Shown: positions 36,543-47,930 of the stretch, one piece after another | How the letters are laid out: every line of letters starts with the position of its first letter | Numbering within the stretch: the stretch's first letter is position 1 | Source: Cyanoderma ruficeps | Lineage: Eukaryota > Chordata > Aves > Passeriformes > Timaliidae | Length of the DNA stretch: 64,000 nucleotides | Direction of reading: 5' to 3' | Assembly: GCA_008694505.1 (NCBI GenBank) | Contig: VZDJ01007747.1 | Span: 26,982,904 to 27,046,903 of the forward strand | Notes under the pieces: model-generated | Databases searched by the model: none | What the model saw: only the letters and a program-made list of their open reading frames with translations | Told to the model about the DNA's origin: nothing | Position numbers and translations under genes: made by a program

Positions 36543-39500
36543 CTGTGAATAAGGGAGTCCAGTTAGAGAAGGGAAGGAGGCATTGTAGTGGCTGAGTTAC
36601 TGTAAGTATTTGCAATGGCAAAAAAGGAAATTCTGTAGAAGAAAAAAGATCTATTTATGAGTTGTTGCAGAAGTAATTCTATGAAGGACAGCATAGGTAT
36701 TTGTCTTTTTATAGATATGCAGGATCTAATCCCATAGTGCAGATGAGACATGTTAGTGCTAAAACGGTGGATGTGGACTGCACATGTTTGACTCACAACA
36801 GATAGTTTCATGTCAAAAAGTATGACAGGGGGATGGGAACTCTCTTTACTTTTCCTTGGAAAAACATGCTTGTAGGGACTTATCAAGGAACTGTAACAAA
36901 ATTTTGAGTTGGTGTTTAAAATCAAAGTAAAGTATTTGTGGAAAAAGCCAAACTATCTAGACCTCTGAAAGACTTCCGCAGTCTCTGTAGAAGTTTATGA
37001 AATCAAGCTTAAAATAATTTTTAAAATAATCTAGTATAAAATAAACTAGCTGTATACATATATGATCTCCATATACAAGAGATCATAGCATTGTATTTTT
37101 GTTTTCAACTCAAATATGACTTGACTGTTTTTCCATCTTCATTTTTTTAAAATAACCCATTCTTCAGGTTGGAAGTTTCAATTTCTTTTCCTGTAGTCTG
37201 CAAAAGGACTTTCTGTTTGGAAATATTAAATAAACGAGATCCTGTATTATTCCATGTATAACAGGTAGTACACAAAACTTCAAGTGAAAGAGCTTAAGAT
37301 ACATATAAATATCATTTTTAAAATAGGATTTCTCCTTCTTAATTTCTGGCCTTAGGTTTAACTTAACTAATCTTTCATGCTTTGATATCCTTTAAAAATA
37401 CTTACTACAAATTATGTCTCATTGGTGGCAGGGGAATATCTTATGTTATCTACTTGCCTGGGATTCTATGACCTTACTGTAAGTTAACTTCATCTTCCTT
37501 TGGTTTTATTTCTTGTCAAAAGCTCAGTTAAACAGCTCATGTATATTATTTATATATAATTTGCTTAGAGCTTTTTTTCTTCACTTATCTGTTACACTTT
37601 AGGCTCAAAAGAGAGCTCAGCGTGAGCCTGTATGCTCAGGACCAATCTACAAAGAAGTTCTAGACATATTCATTTATTTTTCTTGGTCTCATCTGTTCTC
37701 TGCAAAATTTTTTGAGATGTATGTTGTTATGAGGTCTTTTGCAGTTTACATTTGTCCTTATATTTCTGCTCTGAAGTGTACATGTACATATTTAAAACTA
37801 TTTGCTTCTCTCTGCAGCAAAACCATTTTAAATAGAATTATTTTGACTTGGTTACTTATCAAGCACTAGGAAATGTAGAAAGAAAAATATCTAATGGACT
37901 GCAATAAAGTCAGCTTTTTCCAGGTCATGTGTTTTCTTTTAAATTTCCTTTGATTATCCATTTAAAAGTGCTACTTTTCTATAATATCCTTTTGACTTTA
38001 CTGACTAAATTTTTTGTGGCTTTATTGTTGTTTGCTTTGTGTTTTTTTCAAATTCGGCTTACCATCATTAAACCAAGGAGCTCCTTCTTCCAGGAATTAC
38101 AAGACTTATGTACATGATTTTGTTTCTTTTCAAGGCTATGTTAAAACTAAGATAATAAGATAGATGTCCATTATTAAGGTATGCTGTTTATTGAAGGTAG
38201 TGACTATTTGTTTGTACAGATTTTTATATGTATTTCTGCAAGTACTTCTTTTGAACAAAGCCAAATCAATTGTGCTTTTTCATTTGAGCAAGGTAAACCC
38301 CCATCATTCAACAGCGTTGAAAATCTTAAAAAGGCATTATGAAACACATATCAGGATATAGGTTTATATGCTCAGCGTAGCTAATTTACACACTGGTACC
38401 AAAAATTATATAAATCAACGTTTTTCACACTTTACTCTGAAGAATTTCAGCTACATTTGTATCACTGAATTTGGATTTATTTGAATTATAACGTAAACTC
38501 AGACAATAATGGGAGAAGGATTTGGTGTTGCCTTGCTCTTAATGCATTTATATGTCAAGCAGCTGTTCATTTCTTCTTAGTTATGTGATCTGTAGCAACA
38601 ATGTTAAAAAAAGATAGCTTTAAGACAAAGGGTGTACAAAAATCTGCTATGTCATTTTCTGGTTGGATCCCAAAACCTCAAGATATGCATGTCAGGATAG
38701 AAAGAAAAAAAAAAAAAAAAAAAAAGAAAAGAAAGGAGAGAAATATGCTATTTCTGTGTGAATAACCTCAACAGACTGCACTTTGATTTCCCCTGTTAGA
38801 TTTGAATTATTAATATATTTATTTTTCATTTTAGAAAAGCAATATTAAGTTTCTGTGTGTATTATGAATGAAAAGCTTTTCAATTATTTTCTTTTCTTCT
38901 GCATTGAGTAAACATCAGGCTGGATTGGAGTTATAAGATTGGCAAACAGCATTTGCTATTAAAACCCTTTTTACTTTGTTACTAATTCAAAGTTGCATGT
39001 GAATGTGTTGAAAACCTCATATTTTTGCTTCTTGAAGCAAACTTGATATTAACTTTGTATCTAAATTAACCCCTGGGTAACAGAAGGCCTCAAAACAAAC
39101 TTTGACACCAAACTACTTCCTAACTACAGCTAATCATCTAATTGAAAATATACTATATTTAAAACAGCCTTGACTATCATTCTTCAAATAGTACCACTAT
39201 AATTACTTAACGTGTTTCACACACAGGCTCCTGTGCTCTCTCCAAGGTACTTACTCAGTTTTATTGTTCTCTGTAGCTCATACAATATACAGATCTAAAA
39301 GAATAAAGCAAGCCATGTGGGGATTAGCAGTGGGTTTAAGTGTTAATGCTTCATAACACTCCATATACTCAGAAATTCACATTAAAATTCTGATAATGGC
39401 ATAAGCAGTGTGAAGAATCTTTGAAGAAAGATACTGTTAATGTAGAGGGCTGGGAAGGTTATCTAGAGGTGAAAAGTGCAACAAAGGAAGTATGTTCCAA

Positions 39501-40971
39501 GCAGAACTTTTGTAATATGGTGGGAAAAACACCCATATAATGAATTCAGGTCCAGTAACTAGGAGTACACTAAGGCTGTGTCTGATAATTGTAAAAAGTA
39601 TTTTCTACTATTTCTGCTATGCTTCTGATTTTTTTTCTTGTATTGATAGCAAGTATACTCTTGCAAACTTATTATGATCTCCAACTTTAATTATAGGTTT
39701 ATATTTGTGTAATGGCGTAAGTCATGTTTTCATTCATATTTTGATTTTCATGTTTGGAACTGATCACAGCAGTCACTACTAATTTATGAAGTTGTAAGAA
39801 TACCTAAAATGGGGTTTTATCCATTTTAGGTTGTGTTTACCTCAATTACTTTAATCCCTCCTTCACAAAATCTGCCGTTAATTTTGTCAATATCAATGTA
39901 AACAGAAAAACCCAAATTGAGATTAAAGTCTGTAATCTTTCCTTCATAAAGAGTCATTAAAAGGAAGATACCTTACTGTCCAAATTATTACTTGCCGTGT
40001 TGTTCTCTGCTCCTGCTGCCAGAAGTTATTGACCTCTACACTAACCTTGGTGTTCTCATTTTCCTGGAAGAGGCCAGAGCTAACTGGGGTTTTTTTTTTT
40101 TTTCACCCCATTAAAAAAATTACTTTCTCAAAAACTGTGTGACAGCAATCAGCAAGATAACTCACAGATGGTAAAGCCAAAAAGCTGATATCCATTACAG
40201 AAATCAAAGAAAAACAAAATTATGAAAGACTAGCTGTTTGATTCCTCCTCTATTTTTGTTCCAGTCCAGGCTTTTTGGTTGACTCTCTGATGTGCTAATC
40301 TTCAGTGCTGAATTTCTCAGGACTGAAGGGAGTCAAGACTACCTTTTCTCTTGGCTCTTCAAGGAACTCTACCTCAATATGATGCTATTAACATGCAGGC
40401 AAGTATAAACCTGTTAGCAGATTTAGTAGCCCCAGATTTCTTAATTCTGTTAACACTTCTATCAGATCAAAGATTTAAACTCATCTTTCATTTTTATTTC
40501 GCTATCAGACATATACTTTACTGTCTCTGTAAAATTATTTTGTGTTAGAAATGAAACTTTTTCTTTTCTATGGTGATTCTAAAGCAAGCAGACTGTCTAT
40601 TCTTTTTCTATATCATCTGCAGTACGATCAACAGATTGTTAAAATACATTATTCCTTTGCTGAAATGTAGGAAGTAATCTTCTTTAGCTGTATGTGAAAG
40701 TCACTAAGCATACTTATTTTAAAACAAAATAGAGCAAACAGCACAAATGTAATCAGGTAACATTGCTCTGCTCTGGTCTGGCAGCTTGTTAAAAGAGAAC
40801 TGTTTTTTCACTACATCAAATCATTTGGCCTTGCTCAAGTCATCTGTCAAATTCCCACTTGGTGGACTAGAATAAAAGTGACATCAATAAGTACAAGAGG
40901 TAATTGTTATTCTTCAACAATTTATATATAAAATATACATAAATGTAAGTGTTACTGGATACTGTAATTGA
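36543..40971. other. Unique-looking AT-rich non-coding DNA
   Basis: About 4.4 kb without a recognised gene. It includes a run of about 22 A near 38703-38725. No mRNA-like sequence with an open frame precedes that run, so it is not called a retrocopy tail. A short inverted repeat lies at 39802-39831. Confidence 0.5.
39802..39831. repeat. Perfect 11-bp inverted repeat
   Basis: ACCTAAAATGG (39802-39812) and CCATTTTAGGT (39821-39831) are exact reverse complements around an 8-base loop. No role is assigned. Confidence 0.75.
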
Positions 40972-41208
40972 TCAAAAGTAGGTGGCATGATTTTGTAGAA
41001 GTCCTGGAGCAGTACATACACCAGAAGTCACATTGATAGCTGAAGCAGGGATTATTGAAAGATGAAGGTGTACAGTTTTTACTGGTTTGGTAGATGGTGG
41101 CTGAGATTCAAAACTGAATCCAAAGATCTGTACTCCATTACAAGGAGTGCTCTGGACAGTATTTACAGGTGTTTTGGCATTTTCTGTCAGCAATGTCAAG
41201 TTTAATTA
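40972..41208 (-). other. Exon-like open frame, unrecognised
   Basis: On the minus strand an open frame of about 76 codons ends at a TGA (complement of 40972-40974). It begins just after an in-frame TAA (complement of 41206-41208). The translation includes TENAKTPVNTVQSTPCNGVQ, FGFSFESQPPSTKPVKTVHL and SAINVTSGVCTAPGLLQ. It is rich in T, S, P, V and N, unlike the F/L/K/I-rich chance frames elsewhere in this window. A possible splice acceptor, TTGCTGACAG, lies near its start. It could be a terminal exon, a retrocopy fragment or chance. I do not recognise the protein and assign no function. Confidence 0.25.
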
Positions 41209-41709
41209 TAAATGCAGTGTTTATAATTCAAAAATCTGAAATCGCCCATATTTATGATTGTATAACACTGATATTTCCCATGCTTTGTTTTATTTTTTTC
41301 AACTGGTGTGACCTTCCTTTTGACAGATTGTGATCTAACTATGCATGCAGGTGATCACCATCTAAAATATACCAGTCACTGTAATTTTAACTCTTAAGCG
41401 TTTTCCTACTTTTTGAAGCAATTCATGTAATCAGTACTTTTCAGTCTGTTTTAATAAGGAGAACAGTTTAAAGAAAGAAAAGTATTCATTAAATAGACCA
41501 CTGAGTTTTTTCACTGAGGAAGACCAAAGAAGTAATACATTGGTTTTCTTGTTAAGAAAAATATATTTTTTAAAAATACATATCATTCTGTTTGAAGAAG
41601 TCCCCAAAATTAAAAAGCAAAGCGGAAAGGCAGGTCTTTACAAAAAAATACAAGTTCAAATTTTGGAACGCTGTAGAAGGAAGTTTTTCCAATACACTTA
41701 CAATAGAAA
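41209..41709. other. AT-rich non-coding DNA, nothing recognised
   Basis: No gene or element visible before the CR1. Confidence 0.5.
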
Positions 41710-42240
41710 AATCACAGAATTATAGAATGGTTTGGGTTGGAAAGGACCTTGAAAATCATCTATTTCCAACCATCTTACCATGTGCAGGGGCACCTTCCAC
41801 TACACCAGGTTGCTCAAAGTCCCATCCAACCTGGCCTTGAACACTGTCAGGGATGGGACCTTCATAACTTCTCTGGGCAACATATTACAGTGTCTCATCA
41901 CTCTCAGAGTGAATAATTTCTCCCATACATTGAAACTGAATTTTCCCTCTTTCACTTTGAACCCATTACTCCTTGACCTATCACTACAGTTCCTGATGAA
42001 GAGTTATTCTCCAGCTTCCCTGTAGGCTCCCTTCAGATACTGGAATGTTGTTATGAGGTATCCACTGCCCTTCTCCAGGTTGAACAGCCCCAACATTTTC
42101 AGCCAGCCTTCACAGGGGTGGTGCTCCCTTCTCAACCTCATGGTTCTCCTCTGGACTTGCTCCAACAGTTCTGTGTCCTTTTCATGTTGGAGCACCAGAA
42201 CTGTCCTGAGTAGAGGGGGAATCACAGGGATCCTGTCCTA
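41710..42240 (-). mobile_element. CR1 non-LTR retrotransposon, 3' part
   Basis: The plus strand opens with ATCACAGAATTATAGAATGG and continues through TTTGGGTTGGAAAGGACC, CACCTTCCACTACACCAGG and CCATCCAACCTGGCCTTGAA, which is the reverse complement of a CR1 3' end. Further on, the minus strand encodes the end of the reverse-transcriptase frame (complement of 42004-42225), with LLEQVQRRTMRL and MLGLFNLEKGSG. The CR1 similarity ends near 42240, where AT-rich unique DNA begins, so the copy is strongly 5'-truncated. This is one of the less decayed CR1 copies in the window by eye. Confidence 0.9.
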
Positions 42241-42824
42241 TTTAATTACTTATGGAAGGAAAAACATTTCCAGAGTTTACCTAAAAAAATCAGACTATTT
42301 TCATTTACACCATTCTATAATCCCTTTTACCACTATCTAAAAGATCTTTAATAAAAAGTAGGATGCCCTGTAATTTTACCTAGATTTTGCTTACCTAGAA
42401 TTTATTTGATGCCTAATTTTCCTCCTTATTTAGCCTTTTTAAGGTAAAAGGTCTTTGGGACAGTCTCCAAGACTTGTTCATTCATTTTACCAGCCCATCT
42501 TACTAAATATTGGAGACTAATATCCACTAAGGCTACCATGCCTGTTCCAGAACTGCTTTTAACAAATGAAAACATACAAGCCTTAAAAAACCTGGTTGGA
42601 AATCTCATTAACAATTTGTTTGACAAAGAAAGGTTCTATTTTAATATACAAGGTCTCCCTTCCTTCTAGTGACTGTACTAGCAAAAAAGCTGCACATGTG
42701 CATGAGGACCAGATGGAAAACATGCTAGCACTGCAGTACTCCTAATACTTTAATTTCATTATGTGCCTCTGTACTTATTTTTTCACATTGTTTTTGTCAG
42801 ACTTCTTTCAGAAAAAAAAGCTGT
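42241..42824. other. AT-rich non-coding DNA, nothing recognised
   Basis: No gene or mobile element visible. Confidence 0.5.
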
Positions 42825-42825
42825 A

Positions 42826-42857
<32 letters not shown>
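42825..42857. repeat. TG/TA dinucleotide microsatellite
   Basis: A short TG run passes directly into about a dozen TA units. It is a simple-sequence repeat and likely polymorphic. Confidence 0.9.
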
Positions 42858-42858
<1 letters not shown>

Positions 42859-44407
42859 AAATTACTTACATCATTTAATCAGCAGCTTTGGGAAGAACAG
42901 ATTTGCAAGTTAGTTTGAATTGAGGTAGCAAGGCAGGCAGGTGCTTCCATGTTGGGAGCTATTGAACTTCGCTGAACCTGATCAGTTCATTCCTGGAATG
43001 CATCCATGCTTTAATAGATATTAAAGCTGAACGGGATCTATATAAGTCATCTGTCTCTCTCCTTGCCAATATGAGTCACTATCTGTACAATAAATATCAC
43101 CAATCAAGCCTAGATTTTAAAAACCCAGGTCATGAATTTTTCACTTTCTATCAAGAGGGTATTCTCAGCTCAGTTATCCCTTGGAGTCTGTGTTAGATTT
43201 TATGTAGAACTCAAATGTTTTCTTCTCTTACTTTAATGGTACTATCTGACTATTGCACCTTTCCTCCAGATTTGAAAAAGGCTGAAATGCTAAACTCAAT
43301 GCCAAGAGTCTCCTTGATATAAAAATGACCAAGAATTCACGGTCAGTTTAGTCTGCTAAGTGATCACTTCCTCTTACTCACTGTATCATATCACACATTC
43401 AGAGAAAAAACTTTTCTTGATTGCTGGAATAGTAAGTAGGTCCTCCCACAAAAAAAAATATTCTAGTGTTGCAGATAGGTCTGTCTTGTCCTACCCAAAT
43501 TGTTCTCATGCAAACATCCCAAACTGACCCAAGACTGGTGATGGTTTCTACTCAGTAAAGATTAATGGGCTGCACATCAAATAATGCCATTTGGGATATG
43601 ACAACCACCCTACAGCCTAACTAGTCAACACTAAAATAAGACGACAACTTCTTATTTGTATTACATATATTTAATGACAAAAGAAACTTGTTTTTCTTTC
43701 AATCAATGATAATGGCCCTACAGTGGTATAAGAACAAACCTAATTCTATCAAATTGTACTAAAATTTGCAAAATAATTAAAATTGAGTAGTGTATGTATA
43801 AAATATGCTACAATTTTTCACAGCATTATACCTTTTCTTCCCACTGATTTTGTCCTTATTTTTTTTACAAGTTTCTCTCATGTAGCAAGAATCTTTGAAT
43901 CTTTTTTATTTCTACAAAGTTTATGATTTTTTGGGGGTTATTTCTTTTTTTCATTCCCTTTAGCAGAATGTAGCAGTAGAAGTAGCAGAGCCACTTCATG
44001 CAGCCTGCAGAAGTATTTTTCGAACAGCACTTTTCACTTTTGTGCAGGGACTATTTTTTGTCTTTATTAGAATGCTAGTATTTCAGTTAGCTTTAATATC
44101 CCTAAAAAGGGTGGTAAATTAATTAATAAATTGTTCATAACATGTTCTAAGCCATGTATTTTTCAATAGCAATGGTAGTGTTCCTCCAAGAATTCTTTAG
44201 AACAGCATTTTTCCTACATCATCTAAATTATAGTAACAACAAATTCTGATTATTAAAACCCATGTTTTTTCACATAATGCACTCTTTAGTGAGAGGGGGG
44301 AAAAGCATCAGTTGGCTAAAGGAAGTTTTCTTATCAGATATCTGAAATAATTATCTGTTCCTGTAATGCATATTAATTGTAAGGAGAAGAGTTCAGACAC
44401 TCTTATT
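42858..44407. other. AT-rich non-coding DNA, nothing recognised
   Basis: A good-looking polypyrimidine stretch followed by CCCTTTAG near 43952-43962 precedes about 50 open codons, but the frame is too short to call an exon. Confidence 0.45.
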
Positions 44408-44477
44408 TTGATTTGGGTTTGGGGTTTTTTTAGGGGAGGGAGGTAGGTGTGGTGGTGTTGGTTTGTATGGGTTTTTC
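44408..44477. repeat. G/T-rich tract with G-quadruplex potential
   Basis: The plus strand is almost only G and T, with a few A. Four runs of three or more G lie at 44415-44417, 44421-44424, 44433-44436 and 44438-44440, with gaps of three, eight and one base. One gap is just above the usual limit of seven for a quadruplex. Confidence 0.6.
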
Positions 44478-46042
44478 TCCTGGATTTCATTTGTAGGTTG
44501 TACAGGTAGAAGCACGTGGACAAATCAGGAGAGGAATTGATCCTTGAAAAAAATAATTGTACATATTTTATTGCTCAATGTCTTTATAAAATATAAATAC
44601 AAAATATATTTTATTACACACACATACATGTATGTATGCATGCATGGACATGTGTGCATATGTATTTTTATACATATATATGTACGTATATATGTATATT
44701 TTGAATTTTTCTGTTCTGGTTAAATAAGGTGGTATTATGTGAATATCCAGACAGACAGCTAGTATGTAGCCATTTACAAAAATGTTGTCATAGCTGTTAA
44801 GAAAAATAAAACACTTTTGAAAAGTGGCCCTGAAGGGATTTAACTGTGAAGATTCGTGTCATAAGGACATTCAAAGAAAGCTGAAGTAGCTTATAAAAAT
44901 CATAAGGTATCCACCCATTGACCCACAAGTAAAAGTTTATAGTCAGTATTAGTTTATAGTAAGGTGAGGAATTCAATTATATTTGAAAATTCCTGTTAAC
45001 ATGTAGGTGAATAGACAAAAGAAACCCAGCACATCACTTTTATGGACAGATATTAACCTTCACAGATCACTGAGTAAATCCAGACTCTATAATTGTGTTT
45101 GCTAAAAACAAAGACTCCTAAGCTTCTTTCAGGTGACTCAGCAGAAATGTATTTTTTTTAATGACGCTATATTGATCTTAACTATATATCCTTCAAGAAA
45201 ATCTATGCATCAGGAAACTTTGATGTGAATTTTCAAAGACAGCAGAAAAAACCCTATATTCTTTTTTTCTTCCTGGATTTAGAAAGAGATTTAGCCATGT
45301 GTCCAGTGTTTACAAAAAAAAAATAATTTTATATNAGCCAGTGATAAAGCACTATTTCAAATGTTCCTGCAATGATTGAAAAATGCATTCCAAACTCCTG
45401 GAGAGCACCTTAAAATTTTCATGAAATGTTTGAGATAGTGATGTATTTTCTAAACACATATATGTTATGAAATAATAGAAAAAATAAGAGAGAGAAATGC
45501 TAGCCAGAATAGCCAGAAATTTTGTTCTAGTTCCCTTTTGGTTTCAGTTATTTGCAGGGTGAAGGGGCTGGTGGTTTATTTGTGGTGGTTTAAAATTTCC
45601 TTTTACTCGAAAACGTTTATCTATGTTTTCCACAAACTTTGCAGAACACTTTCAAGCTTGGAATTTGCCTCCATCTTGACTTAATCCTGGACATCAGACC
45701 CTATATCCATTAATTCACACAATTTTTTCTACTTGGATTCAGCATTTATGTGAAAGAGAAGTCACACAAACGAAGTCCCCTGTTATTCTAGTTTCAAAGA
45801 TGCATTTGGTATATAAAGCCTGCCTATCAAACACCAACTATTGAACCCACCCTAAAACACAGCAGTCATTGCCTCTTTCAGATTCTCTCATCCTGCATTT
45901 TACAGAGTATTACTGAGGAAGTAGCATCCACTTCCCTCAGAACTTCAAGGCTTTAAAAGTACAGCTAACATGTCCTCACTGCTGCCAATCAGATTATATG
46001 CAAACCACTGTCCTTACTGAATTTCTACAGAATTCAAGGTTA
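44478..46042. other. AT-rich non-coding DNA with an alternating purine-pyrimidine stretch and one N
   Basis: From about 44612 to 44698 the sequence is mainly TG, CA and TA steps (ACACACATACATGTATGTAT and similar). An ambiguous base lies at 45335. No gene or element recognised. Confidence 0.5.
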
Positions 46043-46322
46043 ATAGAATCATAGAATCATTTATGTTGGAATAGACCTCTGAGATCAAGTCAAATCATAA
46101 ACATGGCATTGCCAAATCTACCACTAAACCATACCTAAGTATAACAGCTACCTGTCTTTTAAATACTTCCAAGGACAGTGACTCAACCACTTCCCTGGAA
46201 AATCCTTCCCGTCCTTAACAACCCTCTCAGGGAAGACACTTTTCCTAATATCCAGTCTAAACCTCCCCTGGCAGTACTTGAGACCATATCCTCTTGACCT
46301 GTCACTTGTTACTTGGAAAAGT
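46043..46322 (-). mobile_element. CR1 non-LTR retrotransposon, 3' end
   Basis: The plus strand begins TAGAATCATAGAATCATT, the complement of the CR1 terminal repeats, and continues through TTGGAATAGACCTCTGAGAT and CACTTCCCTGGAAAATCC. On the minus strand the frame retains VTSDRSRGYGLKY and FRLDIRKSVF, typical of the CR1 C-terminal region. Similarity stops near 46322; an A/C-rich tract follows at 46347-46386. The sequence differs from the copy at 41710 enough to be another CR1 subfamily. Confidence 0.85.
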
Positions 46323-47205
46323 GACTGAGGTCTTTCATTTAATGAAAAGGAAAAAAAAAACCAAAAACAACCAAACAACCAACCTAAGCCTTATAACATA
46401 TGAAATCTCACATGTTCATACATGGAATCCTACCCCCAAAAAACATGAAAACATTATTATTTTCATAAAAATCAAAACTGACTTGATGGGAGGTAGACGT
46501 AATTAAGGTGTCAAAAAAGTAACCTTTAATATACCCTGAGATATTTACTACAGAAAAAGAGGTGCATTTTCTTAATGTAGTCTCCCATATTATGTGATTT
46601 TTATATTTTTTCCCTGTTTAAAGATGTGATTGGCACTGAGACTTATGATGTATGGAGGTCAGAGAGGTCTGACTAGGCTGACCATAACCCTTCATCCAGG
46701 TTATTGCTGGTAGCCAGAATTGGAAGAATCACTGTGTTTCTCCTTGATCCTCTCTCTCTGCAATATGTTTTTTGCTGTATCTTGCTACCTAGCATCTGGT
46801 CACTGCTTTAACAGAAGTGTATACTTAAGAGTTGGGTAAATTAGAAATACAAAGAAACTGAATAAATTACAAGCATCAATCCAAAAACATCCAGCAGAGA
46901 ATGGCACTAGAGATTTCCAAGGCAGACTATATTTTTTTTTTGTGAAGAAAAACATTTATGTCTTTCTTCATTCTAGCTCGCCGCAAAAGTTTGCTTGCAA
47001 TCCAAAAATGTTCATATAAAGAACTTTTAAATTAAATGAACACCTTATGTTGTACATGAGTTGATTTTTTACAACAGCTAAAATATTACGGGGTGTTTTT
47101 GCAACATCTCTTTCATTAAAGATGGAAGGCTGAAAAAAAAACCTTCATTTTTTTTTTTTTTTTAAATACATCTTACTCTGTATATTACAGTCAATATTAA
47201 GGAAA
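46323..47205. other. AT-rich non-coding DNA, nothing recognised
   Basis: It includes the A/C-rich tract at 46347-46386 beside the CR1 and a run of T near 47148-47163. Confidence 0.5.
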
Positions 47206-47930
47206 CTTCCTTCTCTGACTGTTGAGGAGCCACTCTGGCAGTCACACTCCCTCCACCAGAGAGAGGCTTTCACTGCTGGGACCAAAGCCTCCTCACAGCT
47301 GCTGGCTCCAGTGACCAGACAGGTGGCACTCTTGACACCTTACAACACCTTGCTCTCACAGTTTCTCACACCAGGTTTCCTTCCCCTTTCCCAAACACTT
47401 GTTCAGCCTCGGGTTTTCCTAAGGCACAGAAACAGAAGGAGCTGGAGCTCGTGCTGCCCAGGAAGGATCCCCACTAAAGGAACCTCTGGGTTTTTATCCC
47501 CTCACAGTCCAAGAGCACAGAAGTCTTGGCTCTTCCTCCTGAACCCTCAGCTCCTGCCCTATCTCTGAGTGTCCTGGCTGGGCCACAGCTCCTCGTGCCC
47601 TTTGCTGTGCAGAGGCAGCAGCTCAAGGCCTCTCCATTCGGGATCCCACCAGCAGAGCCCCAAGTGCAGCTCCCACTGCAGCACTCACTGAGCTACCAGC
47701 ACTGCCTGCACTCCTTACCTCTGAGTGTGTTTGCATTTAGATTTTAGCAGTGGCAATTTTCCATTTACCTCTCTCAGCCTGAGGGAGAGGTCCCAGGCCT
47801 TCCCTTCAGACTTGTTGGGCTGTATCATCTGGAGATTTGTTTGGGCCGAAGGCTCTGCCCTGGCACAGACAGCTGCGCCAACGCTTCTTGGAAAATGTGC
47901 CCTGTGCTGCATAACCACCATTCCTTTGAT
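47206..47930. other. Unclassified GC-richer island
   Basis: About 720 bases are much richer in C and G than the flanks, with few CpG. Overlapping frames of 60-85 codons occur on both strands; their P-, L- and S-rich translations reflect composition and match nothing I know. Edges are fairly sharp, near CTGTTGAGGAGCC on the left and GCATAACCACC on the right. It could be an old LTR, an internal retroviral piece, or an unmethylated regulatory island. No TG...CA ends or flanking duplication were found. Confidence 0.35.

Noticed and set aside
38703..38725. Poly(A) run as the tail of a processed pseudogene
   Set aside because: The sequence before it shows no open frame or mRNA-like region, and no flanking duplication was found.
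43952..44120. Possible exon: polypyrimidine tract, CCCTTTAG, then about 50 open codons
   Set aside because: Too short and without a donor or recognisable protein. Good acceptor-like sequences occur by chance in T-rich DNA.
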